Notes under the pieces: model-generated
Database searches by the model: none
What the model was told of the DNA's origin: nothing
Seen by the model: the letters and a program-made list of their open reading frames with translations, nothing else
Translations under genes and position numbers: made by a program
Shown here: piece by piece, positions 9,246 through 18,631 of the stretch
Layout of the letters: the number at the start of each line of letters is the position of its first letter
Position numbering within the stretch: position 1 is the stretch's first letter
Assembly (NCBI GenBank): GCA_964016415.1
Contig: OZ024666.1
Coordinates: 186,001 to 250,000, forward strand
Source of the DNA: Erwinia sp.
Lineage (GTDB): Bacteria; Pseudomonadota; Gammaproteobacteria; Enterobacterales; Enterobacteriaceae
Length of the DNA stretch: 64,000 nucleotides
Direction of reading: 5' to 3'

Positions 9246-10079
9246 ATGCAAACAGAACCCGACGTGTTGACGGAACACAATGAACTCATTCTTTCGACCA
9301 GTATCGAGCGTGTTGTCACGGGCCGCGATACCGCACTAAAACGGATCGAACAACTCATTCAGCAGCTTGATGCCATTTCACGGCTGACCTCAGAAATTGG
9401 CGGTGGTACAGCGCAAGACTGGGCGATGAAGTCCGGGCACCGCTACGATAGCTGGCTGACTGAAAAGGCTGATAAAGCAATGCCTGCAGTCACCCGCAAT
9501 ATAGATCGCAGTATCTGGCGCGATTTGATGCTGAAGTCCGGCATGATGGCCTTGATGGATGCTCAGGCTCGCGACCAGTGGCATAAGAATCTGGAGGAGG
9601 GCGATCTTCCTGCGATCAGTGAGGCGAATATCCTCAGTACTTTTGAGCAGTTACATTTGAACAAAATGGATGTCTTTGAGCGCGGGATCATCAACGTGTT
9701 CAAAGGTCTGTCATGGGATTACAAAACCAATAGTCCCTGCAGCTTCGGTAAGAAGATCATCATTAACAATCTGGTGACGCATAACCGCTGGGGCTTTAGC
9801 CTTAACTGGGGTTGGCGACGGGATCAACTGGCGGATCTGGAGAGAATGCTGTTTCTGCTGGATGGCAAACCCATCCCTGATAACCGGGGTGATATCTCTA
9901 CCCGATTGATGGAGCATATTCGTGATAATCCGGCTAAGAATGTTTACGAAGATGGGTTATTCAGCATTCGTTACTATCAAAAAGGTACGACGCACTTGAC
10001 CTTTAAGCGTCTGGAGTTGATTAAACGTATGAACGACATCATAGCTAAACACTATCCGGGAATGCTGGCTGCGAGGTAA
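9246..10079 (+). CDS. DUF4942 family protein
   Basis: 277 residues. The family is regularly found just downstream of the YeeU/CbtA pair in enterobacterial islands, which is exactly its place here. An N-terminal helical region with an ERVVTGRDTALKRIEQL coiled-coil-like stretch is followed by Trp-rich segments (WGFSLNWGWRRDQLADLERML) and a C-terminal block ending in FKRLELIKRMNDIIAKHYP. Function is unknown. No catalytic motif is visible and the gene appears intact. Confidence 0.75.
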   Translation: MQTEPDVLTEHNELILSTSIERVVTGRDTALKRIEQLIQQLDAISRLTSEIGGGTAQDWAMKSGHRYDSWLTEKADKAMPAVTRNIDRSIWRDLMLKSGMMALMDAQARDQWHKNLEEGDLPAISEANILSTFEQLHLNKMDVFERGIINVFKGLSWDYKTNSPCSFGKKIIINNLVTHNRWGFSLNWGWRRDQLADLERMLFLLDGKPIPDNRGDISTRLMEHIRDNPAKNVYEDGLFSIRYYQKGTTHLTFKRLELIKRMNDIIAKHYPGMLAAR

Positions 10080-10085
10080 GTTAGT

Positions 10086-10128
10086 TGTCGTATGTTTGCT
10101 GTTAAAAGTGTCGTATTTTTGCTATGAT
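10086..10128 (+). promoter_or_regulatory. Direct-repeat operator and promoter of the AbiE-like pair
   Basis: TGTCGTATGTTTGCT (10086-10100) and TGTCGTATTTTTGCT (10109-10123) are near-identical direct repeats, 23 bp apart start to start. A TATGAT (-10-like) overlaps the end of the second at 10123-10128. AbiEi-type antitoxins repress their own operon by binding repeats at the promoter, so this is the likely operator. Confidence 0.6.
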
Positions 10129-10153
10129 GAAGAAACGAACAAAGGAGGATGAC

Positions 10154-10549
10154 ATGACCATAAAAGCTCGTATTCAGTCACGGCTGAAGCGCTCAAAGCG
10201 GTATGTTTTCACTCGTGATGATTTCAAAGATCTTGCTGGCTACGATCAAATAGGCAGAGCACTGCGTGAGCTGATGAAGGAAGGGCAGCTACTGAAAGTA
10301 GGCTATGGCGTCTACACCAAAGCGCGGCAAAATGCGATTACAGGTAAGCTGATGCCCGCTGCTCCCGGAGGTTCTGCTGCGGTAATGATTGAGGCGTTGG
10401 AACGTCTGAAAGTGGATTACCGTCTGGCAGGTGCAACAAGTGCCTACAACAGTGGTAAATCTACCCAGATCCCCGCGTCACTTGAAATCAAAACCTCTCC
10501 CCGTTTCAAGAGAACATTGTCAGTAGGGAGCAGCAAACTAAATGGATGA
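10154..10549 (+). CDS. AbiEi-like antitoxin and autoregulator (DUF6088 type)
   Basis: 131 residues from ATG 10154, chosen because AAAGGAGG ends six bases before it; a longer frame from 10124 lacks a ribosome-binding site. The N-terminus carries a winged-helix pattern (VFTRDDFKDLAGYDQIGRALRELMKEGQLLKVGYGVYTKA) like AbiEi antitoxins. The C-terminus overlaps the toxin gene by 8 bases, so the two are translationally coupled. It probably counters the downstream nucleotidyltransferase and represses transcription at the direct repeats. Confidence 0.75.
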   Translation: MTIKARIQSRLKRSKRYVFTRDDFKDLAGYDQIGRALRELMKEGQLLKVGYGVYTKARQNAITGKLMPAAPGGSAAVMIEALERLKVDYRLAGATSAYNSGKSTQIPASLEIKTSPRFKRTLSVGSSKLNG

Positions 10550-11492
10550 TTTAACAAAGCTATTCCCGGACGTTGCTGATGCTCTGGGCATTGAATCAGT
10601 TGCAATTGTAGAGAAAGATCATTACATCGTTGAGTTATTGCGATTGCTCCAGCCTCTGTCCTTTGATACACATCAGCTAGTTTTTGCCGGTGGAACAGCA
10701 TTGTCTAAAGCGGGTATATCTTTGAACAGGATGTCGGAGGACGTGGACATTAAGCTTGTTCCTGTCGCCGGTTTTTCCCAGCAATATTCCAGAGGTCAGC
10801 GTAAAAGCATCCGTAAGGGTATTATTCAGACCATTATCGAAACGATTGCAGCCTCAGATAAGTTTCGCATGGATGAAGCGTATCCAAAGGTTACTCGTGA
10901 TGAATATCGCTATAATGAAATTCCGGTGCGCTACCCGCAGGAATATGTACAAATTCCCTGTTTAAGGCCATTTATCAAACTGGAACTGATGGAAACGGAT
11001 TTGCTTGAGGCTGCGGAAAATCGTGCTATTAGCTCACTGGTCATGGACCTAACAAAGAAGAGCGAAGTAGTGAGGGCTTTTCCCTGCGCAACTATCGGCA
11101 GCACGCAGGCTGAAAAACTGATCTCGATGATGCGCAGAACGGCTGCAAGTATGCGTGATGTGGAGCGTGCAGTGGACGAGTCACTGGTGCGTCATATCTA
11201 CGACAACTTTTGTATTGTCAGAGAAAAAGGTGCTGACGTTCCTGTTTTGAAGCGCTTTGTGCAGGAATGTATTGAGCAGGATATCCAGCGTTACGGTGCT
11301 CAGTATCCTGAATTCTGCGTGTCGCCTGTTGAAGAACTAAAAATGGGGTTGGAAGAACTGGCGAGCAACCCTGTTTATAAGGAACGCTATCTGCAGTTTG
11401 TTACACCAATGGTGTTCGGTGAAAGCCACGTTTCCTGGGAAGAGGCCTATGCCTGTTTTCGCATAACGGCATTGGATGTGATTGATGCATAG
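10542..11492 (+). CDS. AbiEii-like nucleotidyltransferase toxin
   Basis: 316 residues of the AbiEii/AbiGii family. The nucleotidyltransferase signature is clear: FAGGTALSKA (the Gly-Gly motif) followed by RMSEDVDIKLV, whose Asp-x-Asp pair binds metal and nucleotide. The family modifies tRNA or GTP-binding targets and, with AbiEi, forms type IV toxin-antitoxin pairs that can abort phage infection. Both genes are intact, which makes this the most complete stress or defence module of the island. The stop is TAG at 11490-11492. Confidence 0.82.
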   Translation: MDDLTKLFPDVADALGIESVAIVEKDHYIVELLRLLQPLSFDTHQLVFAGGTALSKAGISLNRMSEDVDIKLVPVAGFSQQYSRGQRKSIRKGIIQTIIETIAASDKFRMDEAYPKVTRDEYRYNEIPVRYPQEYVQIPCLRPFIKLELMETDLLEAAENRAISSLVMDLTKKSEVVRAFPCATIGSTQAEKLISMMRRTAASMRDVERAVDESLVRHIYDNFCIVREKGADVPVLKRFVQECIEQDIQRYGAQYPEFCVSPVEELKMGLEELASNPVYKERYLQFVTPMVFGESHVSWEEAYACFRITALDVIDA

Positions 11493-11644
11493 CGCCAGAG
11501 ATACGCTCGATGGTGAGCATTTTCCAGGTAACTTTTGCCCCGATTCGAGTCCCAAAATCAATGATTTAATGTGTTGGTATCGATGTTGGTACATTATCGA
11601 AATGTTATTTTTTAGTCATTTTAAATCAAGAGGTTAATCATTAT

Positions 11645-11668
11645 GTTTGAGTCCGGCCTTCGACACCA
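11645..11668 (+). other. leuX tRNA 3'-end-like attachment core without a tRNA
   Basis: The 24 bases match the 3' end of tRNA-Leu(CAA) (leuX: T-arm, acceptor strand and CCA) with two changes, a T for C in the TTCGAG element and an A for G in the acceptor strand. leuX is a known target for P4-type integrases. No tRNA body precedes it, so this is an attachment-site remnant, not a gene. An integrase starts about 210 bases downstream in the expected orientation. Confidence 0.7.
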
Positions 11669-11681
11669 TAAGTATGTGAAC

Positions 11682-11707
11682 GGACCTCAACTGAGGTCTT
11701 TTTTTAT
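11682..11707 (+). terminator. Rho-independent terminator after the leuX-like core
   Basis: GACCTCA-AC-TGAGGTC followed by seven or more T. In leuX such a terminator would end the tRNA transcript, and it seems to have been carried along with the attachment core. Confidence 0.75.
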
Positions 11708-11877
11708 GCCTGAAATCCGCGCCACGCAAGGCTTTACCCGCTTTTCATCTCAACTGAAGTCAACCTGAGTTACCCCACATCAACATGCTTGTGAGTATAC
11801 TAATGAGTATATTTGCCGATTCGATATTGTTTGTATACTCACGAGATACTTACCATACCAATGGAAGGAGGCCCATC

Positions 11878-12903
<1,026 letters not shown>

Positions 12904-12909
12904 CTATTC

Positions 12910-13465
12910 CATTGCTGCTAACACCTGACGAGCATTACAAAAATGGACGCTTCAAATCAGAGGAGGGCGAAACCCGACAGGACTTAAAGATGCCGGTGAT
13001 TTCTCTCCGGCGGCTCCCTCGTGCGCTCTCCTGTTCCGACCCTGCCGCTGACCGGATACCTATTCCACCTTTTTCCCTTTGGGAAGCGTGGCGCTTTCTC
13101 ATAGCTTACGCTGCTGGTATCTCGGCTCGGTGTAGGTCGTTCGCTCCAGGCTGGGCTGTATGCACGAACCCCCCGTTCAGCCCGACAGCTCCTCCTCCTC
13201 CGGTAACTATCGTCTTGAATCCAACCCGGAAAGGCACGGTAAAACGCCACTGGCAGCAGCCATTGGTAACTGGATGAGCAGAGCGATGATGGTGTAGGCG
13301 GTGCTACAGAGTTCTTGAAGTGATGGCCCAGCTACGGCTACACTGGAAGGACAGTATTTGGTATCTGCGCTCTGCTATAGCCAGTTACCTCGGTTAAGCA
13401 GTTCCCCAGCTGACTTAACCTTCGATGAAACCACCTTCTCAGGTTTTTTTTTTCGTTTATAGGGC
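12910..13465 (-). other. ColE1-family plasmid replication region (RNA II primer)
   Basis: The plus strand shows long stretches recognisable from ColE1/pMB1/CloDF13 origins: GGCGAAACCCGACAGGACT near 12967, GGTATCTCGGCTCGGTGTAG near 13115, and GCGGTGCTACAGAGTTCTTG near 13299. RNA II, the replication primer, would run on the minus strand from about 13465 towards about 12910; the distance fits the normal length of roughly 550 nt. The conserved block next to the RNA/DNA transition ends at about 12925, only some 20 bases from the IS21 end, so the actual start point may be missing. No rop gene or mobilisation gene is seen nearby. Confidence 0.85.
13351..13455 (+). ncRNA. RNA I, antisense copy-number regulator of the ColE1-type origin
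   Basis: It starts at ACAGTATTTGGTATCTGCGC, the standard RNA I 5' end, passes through three stem-loop segments and ends in a hairpin with a nine-T run (13444-13453). RNA I pairs with the 5' part of RNA II and blocks primer formation. The third stem is closest to the CloDF13-like type. The terminator stem looks slightly degenerate. Confidence 0.8.
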
Positions 13466-13540
13466 AAGAGGTTACTCGCAGGCTGAAAGGATCTCAGGAA
13501 GATCATTTATGGGATATGATCCAAAGCAAAAGGAGCAAAA

Positions 13541-13990
13541 ATGAAAACGTCACTGATAAAGATATTAGTGTCTATCTCTTTATTAATTACCACTCATCAA
13601 TCAAGCGCTTCTGATATTTTGATTTTTCAATGCCATACAGCCCAAAACAAAAAAATAGAAATATCAAGAATTAATGATATCTTATATTACTCATATGGAT
13701 CCGACCAGAAAAAAGAAATTGCACTGAAAGAAGACCTTTACAACAATGAAATACCTGGCATGTTTTCGCACAATGTAATACTAGCTAACAAGTCCGGGCC
13801 CTATATTTATAACAATGTGACATTTGAAAATGGCGAATACGCATATACCGTTACAGTTTTAAGTGATATCAACGTCCCTTCCGAAAAAACATTTTCTGGT
13901 ATCTACGTGACAAAAAACGGCTCGCTAATCGCAAAAATAAAATGCGTTGACAACACAATAAAAGACCAATTCGAGTCTTTGTATAAATAA
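13541..13990 (+). CDS. Exported small protein, putative periplasmic immunity protein
   Basis: 149 residues with a clear signal peptide (MKTSLIKILVSISLLITT, cleavage near SSAS). The mature part has two Cys (FQCHTA and IKCVDN) that could form a disulfide, and a KKIEISRINDILYYSYG strand pair reminiscent of lysozyme-inhibitor-like immunity proteins of lytic toxins. AAAAGGAG precedes the ATG. It is A+T-rich compared with the flanking chromosome and faces the GH19 lytic-domain remnant across a shared terminator. Convergent immunity genes are typical of pesticin, colicin M and pore-forming colicins. The immunity role is inferred from this context. Confidence 0.55.
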   Translation: MKTSLIKILVSISLLITTHQSSASDILIFQCHTAQNKKIEISRINDILYYSYGSDQKKEIALKEDLYNNEIPGMFSHNVILANKSGPYIYNNVTFENGEYAYTVTVLSDINVPSEKTFSGIYVTKNGSLIAKIKCVDNTIKDQFESLYK

Positions 13991-14014
13991 AAAAGCGGGC
14001 TATGCCCGCGTCAT
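13991..14014. terminator. Bidirectional terminator between the two convergent genes
   Basis: GCGGGC-TAT-GCCCGC flanked by an A-run on the left (T-run for the minus strand) and TCATTTT on the right. It can end transcription of the immunity-like gene and of the GH19 remnant. Confidence 0.75.
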
Positions 14015-14015
14015 T

Positions 14016-14492
14016 TTAAAATACACCATCGAATATTTTTTCATGGCTAAACCTGATCAGATTATTATATCTCAATGTTCTAGAGTCAGTGCCAGCGTTT
14101 ACAACGTCGGTTATAGCATCGCTTGCAGCACGATTAACTCCGCCATCTGCTTTCTTGTATAACTCATGCCCATCCCAAAAAAACAAGGCAGAACGCACTG
14201 CTTGCTTTATGGAAGAGGATACTAGTTCTGGCTGCTCTTCAAAATCAAGAAATTCCCCCCACACCTTAGAACTATACTGAGTAAATACGCGATAGTTATA
14301 GCTCCCCGTCAATTGTTTCATACCTCGCCCTCGATAATCCCAACCATCATTTGGCATATGATTACCGTTACGACCGCCGTAGGCTTTATTTGCAATATTA
14401 ATTTGATTAGCCTTGTGATTTTCAGTTCGCCCATCCAACAACTTTTCTTCTGGATATGAGCGGTAATATGAAAAAAGGTGCGAAAGCCTAAA
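14016..14492 (-). pseudogene. GH19-like lytic domain, C-terminal remnant
   Basis: About 158 codons. The GH19 chitinase/endolysin core is clear: IANKAYGGRNGN, GWDYRGRGMKQLTG with the conserved Tyr-Arg-Gly-Arg-Gly loop, and ALFFWDGHELYKKADGG followed by AITDVVNAG. Such domains cut peptidoglycan and serve in phage lysins, bacteriocins and type VI secretion effectors. The 5' end is cut by IS630; joining the flanks across the IS adds only SPSVF before an in-frame TAA, so the gene was already truncated. No delivery or receptor-binding domain survives to show which class it was. Confidence 0.75.
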
Positions 14493-15640
14493 TAGCTGCG
14501 CCAAATAGTAGATCACTTAAAGGGAACTCAGCCCGGATTGTGCGATCTGATCAATCGCCAAACATCACAAATCACCCACCGGACTGAGCGATGCCGATCA
14601 TAGCACCAATTCCACGCGACGAACGACGCATAATGCAGAAAGCGATTCACAAAACGCACGATAAAAATCATGCCCGCAGGCTAACCGCCATACTGATGTT
14701 ACACCAAGGGGAGCGTGTCAGCGACGTCGCCAGAACACTCTGCTGCGCACGTTCATCCATTGGACGCTGGATAAACTGGTTTACGCTTTCGGGTGTTAAG
14801 GGTCTGAAATCGCTGCCTGCCGGACGTTCCCGTCGCTGGCCCTTTGAGCATATCTGTTCACTGTTACGTGGACTGATAAAACACGCTCCCGGCGATTTTG
14901 GTTATCAGCGTTCGCGCTGGAGTACTGAGTTACTGGCAATAAAAATCAAAGACATAACAGGATGTGAGTTACACCCGGGAACCCTTCGTCGCTGGTTGCC
15001 TTTAGCCGGTCTGGTGTGGCGCAGAGCCGCACCCACCCTGTGTATCCGTGACCCGCACAAGGACGAAAAGATGGCGGTAATCCATAAAGCACTGGACGAA
15101 TGCAGTGCTGAACATCCGGTATTTTATGAAGACGAAGTGGATATCCATCTCAATCCGAAAATCGGCGCAGACTGGCAGCTCCGCGGGCTGCAAAAACGGG
15201 TGGTAACACCGGGGCAGAATGAAAAATATTATCTGGCTGGCGCGCTGCACAGTAGCACAGGAAAAGTCAGTTACGTAGGCGGGAGCAGTAAAAGTTCGGT
15301 ACTGTTTATCCGCCTGCTGAAACACCTGAAAGCCACTTACCGTCGGGCAAAAAGTATCACGCTCATCGTGGATAACTACATCATCCACAAGAGCCGTGAA
15401 AAGGCGCGCTGGCTGAAGGATAATCCAAAGTTCAGGGTGATTTATCAGCCTATTTACTCACCGTGGGTAAATCATGTTGAGCGAGTATGGCAGGCGCTAC
15501 ACGACACCATCACCCGCAACCATCGATGTCGTTCAATGTGGCAACTGCTGAAAAAAGTTCGTCACTTCATGGATACTGTCAGCCCATTTCCCGGAGGAAA
15601 ACATGGGCTGGCAAAAGTGTAGCGGTATTAGGCGCAGCTA
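14493..15640 (+). mobile_element. IS630
   Basis: An element of about 1.15 kb flanked by TA dinucleotides (14493-14494 and 15639-15640), the target of this family. The terminal repeats start TAGCTGCGCC on both sides (read inward). It carries one intact transposase closely similar to that of IS630 from Shigella. It interrupts the upstream part of the GH19 remnant. Confidence 0.88.
14591..15622 (+). CDS. IS630-family transposase
   Basis: 343 residues, the usual length. The N-terminus has a helix-turn-helix (VSDVARTLCCARSSIGRWINWF) and a second DNA-binding region. The catalytic DDE core is visible as FYEDEVDIHLNPKIG (first Asp), LIVDNYIIHKS (second Asp) and SPWVNHVERVWQALH (Glu). The sequence is full length without stops, so the element may still be active. 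Confidence 0.93.
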   Translation: MPIIAPIPRDERRIMQKAIHKTHDKNHARRLTAILMLHQGERVSDVARTLCCARSSIGRWINWFTLSGVKGLKSLPAGRSRRWPFEHICSLLRGLIKHAPGDFGYQRSRWSTELLAIKIKDITGCELHPGTLRRWLPLAGLVWRRAAPTLCIRDPHKDEKMAVIHKALDECSAEHPVFYEDEVDIHLNPKIGADWQLRGLQKRVVTPGQNEKYYLAGALHSSTGKVSYVGGSSKSSVLFIRLLKHLKATYRRAKSITLIVDNYIIHKSREKARWLKDNPKFRVIYQPIYSPWVNHVERVWQALHDTITRNHRCRSMWQLLKKVRHFMDTVSPFPGGKHGLAKV

Positions 15641-15660
15641 TACAGAGGGGCTTGAAAGTT

Positions 15661-15870
15661 ATGGCGACTTATAGACAGATCGCAGAAGATGTGAAATCAA
15701 GTACTGGTGGAACAATGAAAACATGCTGGATCGCTCATGTTAAGTCCTTACATGGGCTGACCCGTCGCATGTCACCAAATCGAATCAGTGCCGAAAACCG
15801 GGTTCATCCTTGTCCTGAGAAATGGGTAGCGGAAATTGAGCTATCGATGAGAAATTTGGGAGAGCTTTAG
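15661..15870 (+). CDS. Small conserved protein of unknown function
   Basis: 69 residues, starting ATG 15661 about ten bases after GAGGGG. The blocks TYRQIAEDVK, KTCWIAHVKSLHGL and the Pro-Cys-Pro-Glu-Lys motif before a final helix (EIELSMRNLGEL) look like those of a widespread small protein family of bacterial islands, often near restriction genes. The basic, Trp/Cys-containing middle suggests nucleic-acid contact, but no role is established. It starts only 20 bases from the IS630 end, so its native promoter may be lost. Confidence 0.6.
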   Translation: MATYRQIAEDVKSSTGGTMKTCWIAHVKSLHGLTRRMSPNRISAENRVHPCPEKWVAEIELSMRNLGEL

Positions 15871-16227
15871 CTTAAAAATTACAAGCCGAAAAGTTCGAAT
15901 GTTTTATTTCTTTTAAATCTTCCTCATGGTGTGACGACCTTTCTTGAAAGATGCATTATGCGTAAAAGTAGCTATTCAAACATCCGCAGATAGCTACTTC
16001 CTCTCTCTGCCTGGCTGCATCAAACGCTTGCGCATCCTACCTGTCACAATCAACGTTTTGCTGAGTTCCCGTCCTGACGTTTCCGCAAAAAAAGCGGTGA
16101 TACTTACGCAGGGTTCCGAAGGGCGTTTTATCCAGGTAATATGCGACTGACTCTCGCCATCAACCTGATGACGAGCTACGGTTAGCAGGCATCACTGTGG
16201 CTAATTAATCTATAGGGAAATAAGAAC
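15871..16227. other. Gap with one hairpin and no credible gene
   Basis: The only structure I see is AAGTAGCTAT (15966-15975) with its exact complement ATAGCTACTT (15990-15999), a 10-bp stem with a 14-nt loop followed by a pyrimidine-rich stretch. It may end the small gene upstream. A 68-codon frame here (15944-16150) lacks family features and a good ribosome-binding site. Confidence 0.5.
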
Positions 16228-16444
16228 GTGGATTATTTTTTCAGGTTAGTAATTGAATGGGCACCGAAGTTACTCTTTGTGGGTTTTTTGATGGCTTTAT
16301 TCTTACCGGAGTCTTTTAAAAAATTCAGGGGGGGGAAGGGGGTTGCGGTTATTTTTAATTGTGGCGGGGATGATATTGATTAGCTGTATTATTGCCCTTG
16401 TCTTTTTTGGTATTTATCTTTACATCGATTTTAAAAGACCTTGA
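16228..16444 (+). pseudogene. Small two-helix membrane protein, frameshifted at G-runs
   Basis: GTG 16228, preceded by the weak GGGAAATAAG, opens a first hydrophobic segment (LLFVGFLMALFLP) followed by FKKFRGGKG. Two G-runs follow around 16328-16348, after which this frame ends, but the neighbouring frame continues LRLFLIVAGMILISCIIALVFFGIYLY and ends FKRP with TGA at 16442. One G fewer (or two more) in the runs would give one protein of about 70 residues with two transmembrane helices and a Lys/Arg-rich loop. I do not recognise the family. Confidence 0.5.
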
Positions 16445-16721
16445 TGAGTCTTTTGACTCTCCACACAAAAAGAACTATTTTCCGGATAATTTCCGCAAGC
16501 CAGAACAAGAGAATATTTGGTTTGGCCGGTTGTAAAGTCAGGCAGGTTTCGGTTCACACGACTGATAATCCCTTTTCACCCTGTTCGGTGGTTTGCAGCG
16601 GGTAACAGTATCCCGTGTTCCTTTCACCGGAGATAAAAAATACCCTGACACTGACAGGCCGCGCGCCATCTTCATCGAAGAGAATGGAGTGCGGCCTGCT
16701 GTTAGCGCGAATACGTGCTTA
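16445..16721. other. Gap holding a degenerate minus-strand reading frame
   Basis: On the minus strand a stretch reads HSILFDEDGARPVSVRVFFI and stops near 16558. It has the look of coding sequence but no start and no recognisable family. It directly follows the MFS gene and may be the remnant of the next gene of that operon. Confidence 0.3.
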
Positions 16722-18032
16722 TCAGCGGTTGACCAGTTTTGCGGGTAACGCAATGACCAACAGGCAACTGAGTAACAGACAGCCAGCAAAAAACCACAAT
16801 GCCCCTTTACCACTCCCTGTCAGGTCCAGCGCGATACCCATGACTGAGTTACTCACCAGACCCGCGATATTGGCAATTGAACAGGCCAGTGCAAACCCTG
16901 CCGCTGCTGCAGTTCCGGTGAGAAAGGTGGCGGGTAAGCTAAAGAACACGGGTACCGCGCCAATGATCATCGCTTGAGCGATGGAGAATAACAGCACAAT
17001 CATGACGACGTTGTATGCGAAGAAGGTACTCGCCGCCATGGCGATTGCCCCTGTATTAAACGGTACAATAATGTGCCAGCGGCGCTCGCGCATCCGGTCA
17101 GAACTTCTGCCAATTGCCAGCATGCCAAGCACAGCCGCAAGGCTTGGGATGGCGGTCAGATAACCAATCGTGGCGATATCAGTGGTGCCGGCATGTTTGA
17201 TAAATGTCGGCATCCAGAAACCCATTGCGTTGGCACTCAACAGAATGGAAAAGTCGATGCCGCCCAGCATCAGTACACGGAGATTTAGCAAACCGTCGCG
17301 TAAGCGGTGTTTTATCTCTTTTGCTGTACTGTTATCTTTATCCAAATCTGTCTGAATAGCCTTTTTCTCTGCATCAGACAGCCAGCTGACGCTCTGTACG
17401 CTGTCAGGCAATAGCCAAAAAGTGATAACCCCCAGCAGCACACTTGGCAGCCCTTCCAGCAGGAATAACCATTGCCAGCCGCGTAATCCATAAACGTCAT
17501 GGAAATGACTCATGATCCAGCCTGAAAGCGGACCCCCAATTAAACTTGAAAGCGGTAAACCGATCATAAAGAGTGCGATGATGCGGCCTCGACGCCAGGA
17601 GGGGAACCATTTAGTCAGATAAAACAACACGCCGGGTAAGAAGCCCGCCTCTGCCACACCCAGTAAAAAACGTAAGATATACAGCTGCATGGGTGTCTTC
17701 ACCAGGAACGTGGCCGCAGAGATTACACCCCAGGTAATCATAATGCGGGCGATCCATATTCTGGCACCGATCCGCTGCAACATCAGATTGCTGGGTACTT
17801 CAAACAGAATGTATCCAATAAAAAACAGCCCGGCACCCAGTCCGAATGCCGTTTCACTGAGCGATAAATCACTGGCCATTTGCAGCTTTGCCAGCCCAAT
17901 ATTGATCCGGTCCAGGTAGGCGGCCAGATAACATAAACAGAGAAAAGGAATCAGTTTCCAGGTGATTTTGCGCTAAACAGAGGCGGTGTCCTTAGCGGAT
18001 ATCTCAACAGGACGGGGTGAAGCAACACTCAT
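16722..18032 (-). pseudogene. MFS transporter of the anion:cation symporter (ACS) family, amber-interrupted
   Basis: Twelve-helix MFS protein of about 436 codons with ACS-family marks: YLAAYLDRINIGLAKLQM after helix 1 and GVAEAGFLPGVLFYLTKWFP. Such carriers import carboxylates such as tartrate, phthalate or glucarate. ATG 18032 lies behind GGAGAT, and the frame reads 19 codons and then TAG (17973-17975) followed by RKITWKLIPFLCLCYL; relatives have Tyr at this point. An internal start at ATG 17879 would drop the first helix. The rest is open, so the defect is a single codon. Confidence 0.85.
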
Positions 18033-18631
18033 GGTTATCTCCGGGGGTGCTGAACCCTGATGGGCATGTTGTTTTGCATTTCATTCAACAATGAAATGTG
18101 CTCTTTTTTACGCATTCCATGCCGTTCGATTACGCCGTTTCAGGGCGCGATGGTGTTCCGGTGATGTGGCAAATGGGGAAAGCGCATCACGTACTGGTTT
18201 TTTAAATAAAACCATTCAGCCTGATGTCGGGCCAGGTTTGTTCGCCGCAGAGGCGGTCCACTTTTTGGTGGTCAATCTACTTCATCAGGCAGTCAATCTT
18301 GTGAATCCACGTAGCATGCAGGTATTCTTCTGTCTGTAGATCAGCAGCAACAACTAAGGATATTACATCAGTTGTTATCTTTTGTTTAGTAAAATAAACA
18401 GCTCGGCGTGTCATCGCCTCACGGGACAAAATGGTTATGCCGGAGAAACGCTAAAAATGAAGGGGCTTTTTCAGGAGTAATGACAAAACAGCGCAAGCCA
18501 CAGACGTAAGCTATCCTGCCAGGTGCAGATTATCGGTGTAGGTGCATGGCAGAGGCGGGTGGAATGTTGGATCAGGATCTCTGATTTTATCTGGTATGTA
18601 TAACAAGATAATAATCCGAGACCCCGCCTTG
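18033..18631. other. Gap of 600 bases without a supported gene
   Basis: Short open stretches exist on the plus strand (for example 18091-18339) but show no family features, no ribosome-binding site and mixed frame quality. A small inverted repeat, TGTTTA (18383-18388) and TAAACA (18395-18400), could be an operator. The promoter of the MFS gene should lie just above 18032. Confidence 0.4.

Noticed and set aside
11535..11668. A functional tRNA gene at the leuX-like core
   Set aside because: Only the last 24 bases match; no acceptor 5' strand, D-arm or anticodon stem is found upstream.
15944..16150. Plus-strand 68-codon frame after the small island gene
   Set aside because: No ribosome-binding site, no recognisable domain, and it crosses a hairpin that looks like a transcript end.
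18091..18339. Plus-strand frame upstream of the MFS gene
   Set aside because: No ribosome-binding site and no coherent domain; composition changes along its length.
18377..18405. Inverted repeat TGTTTA/TAAACA as an operator for the MFS transporter
   Set aside because: Only six base pairs in an A+T-rich stretch, more than 300 bases from the gene start, so chance is likely.
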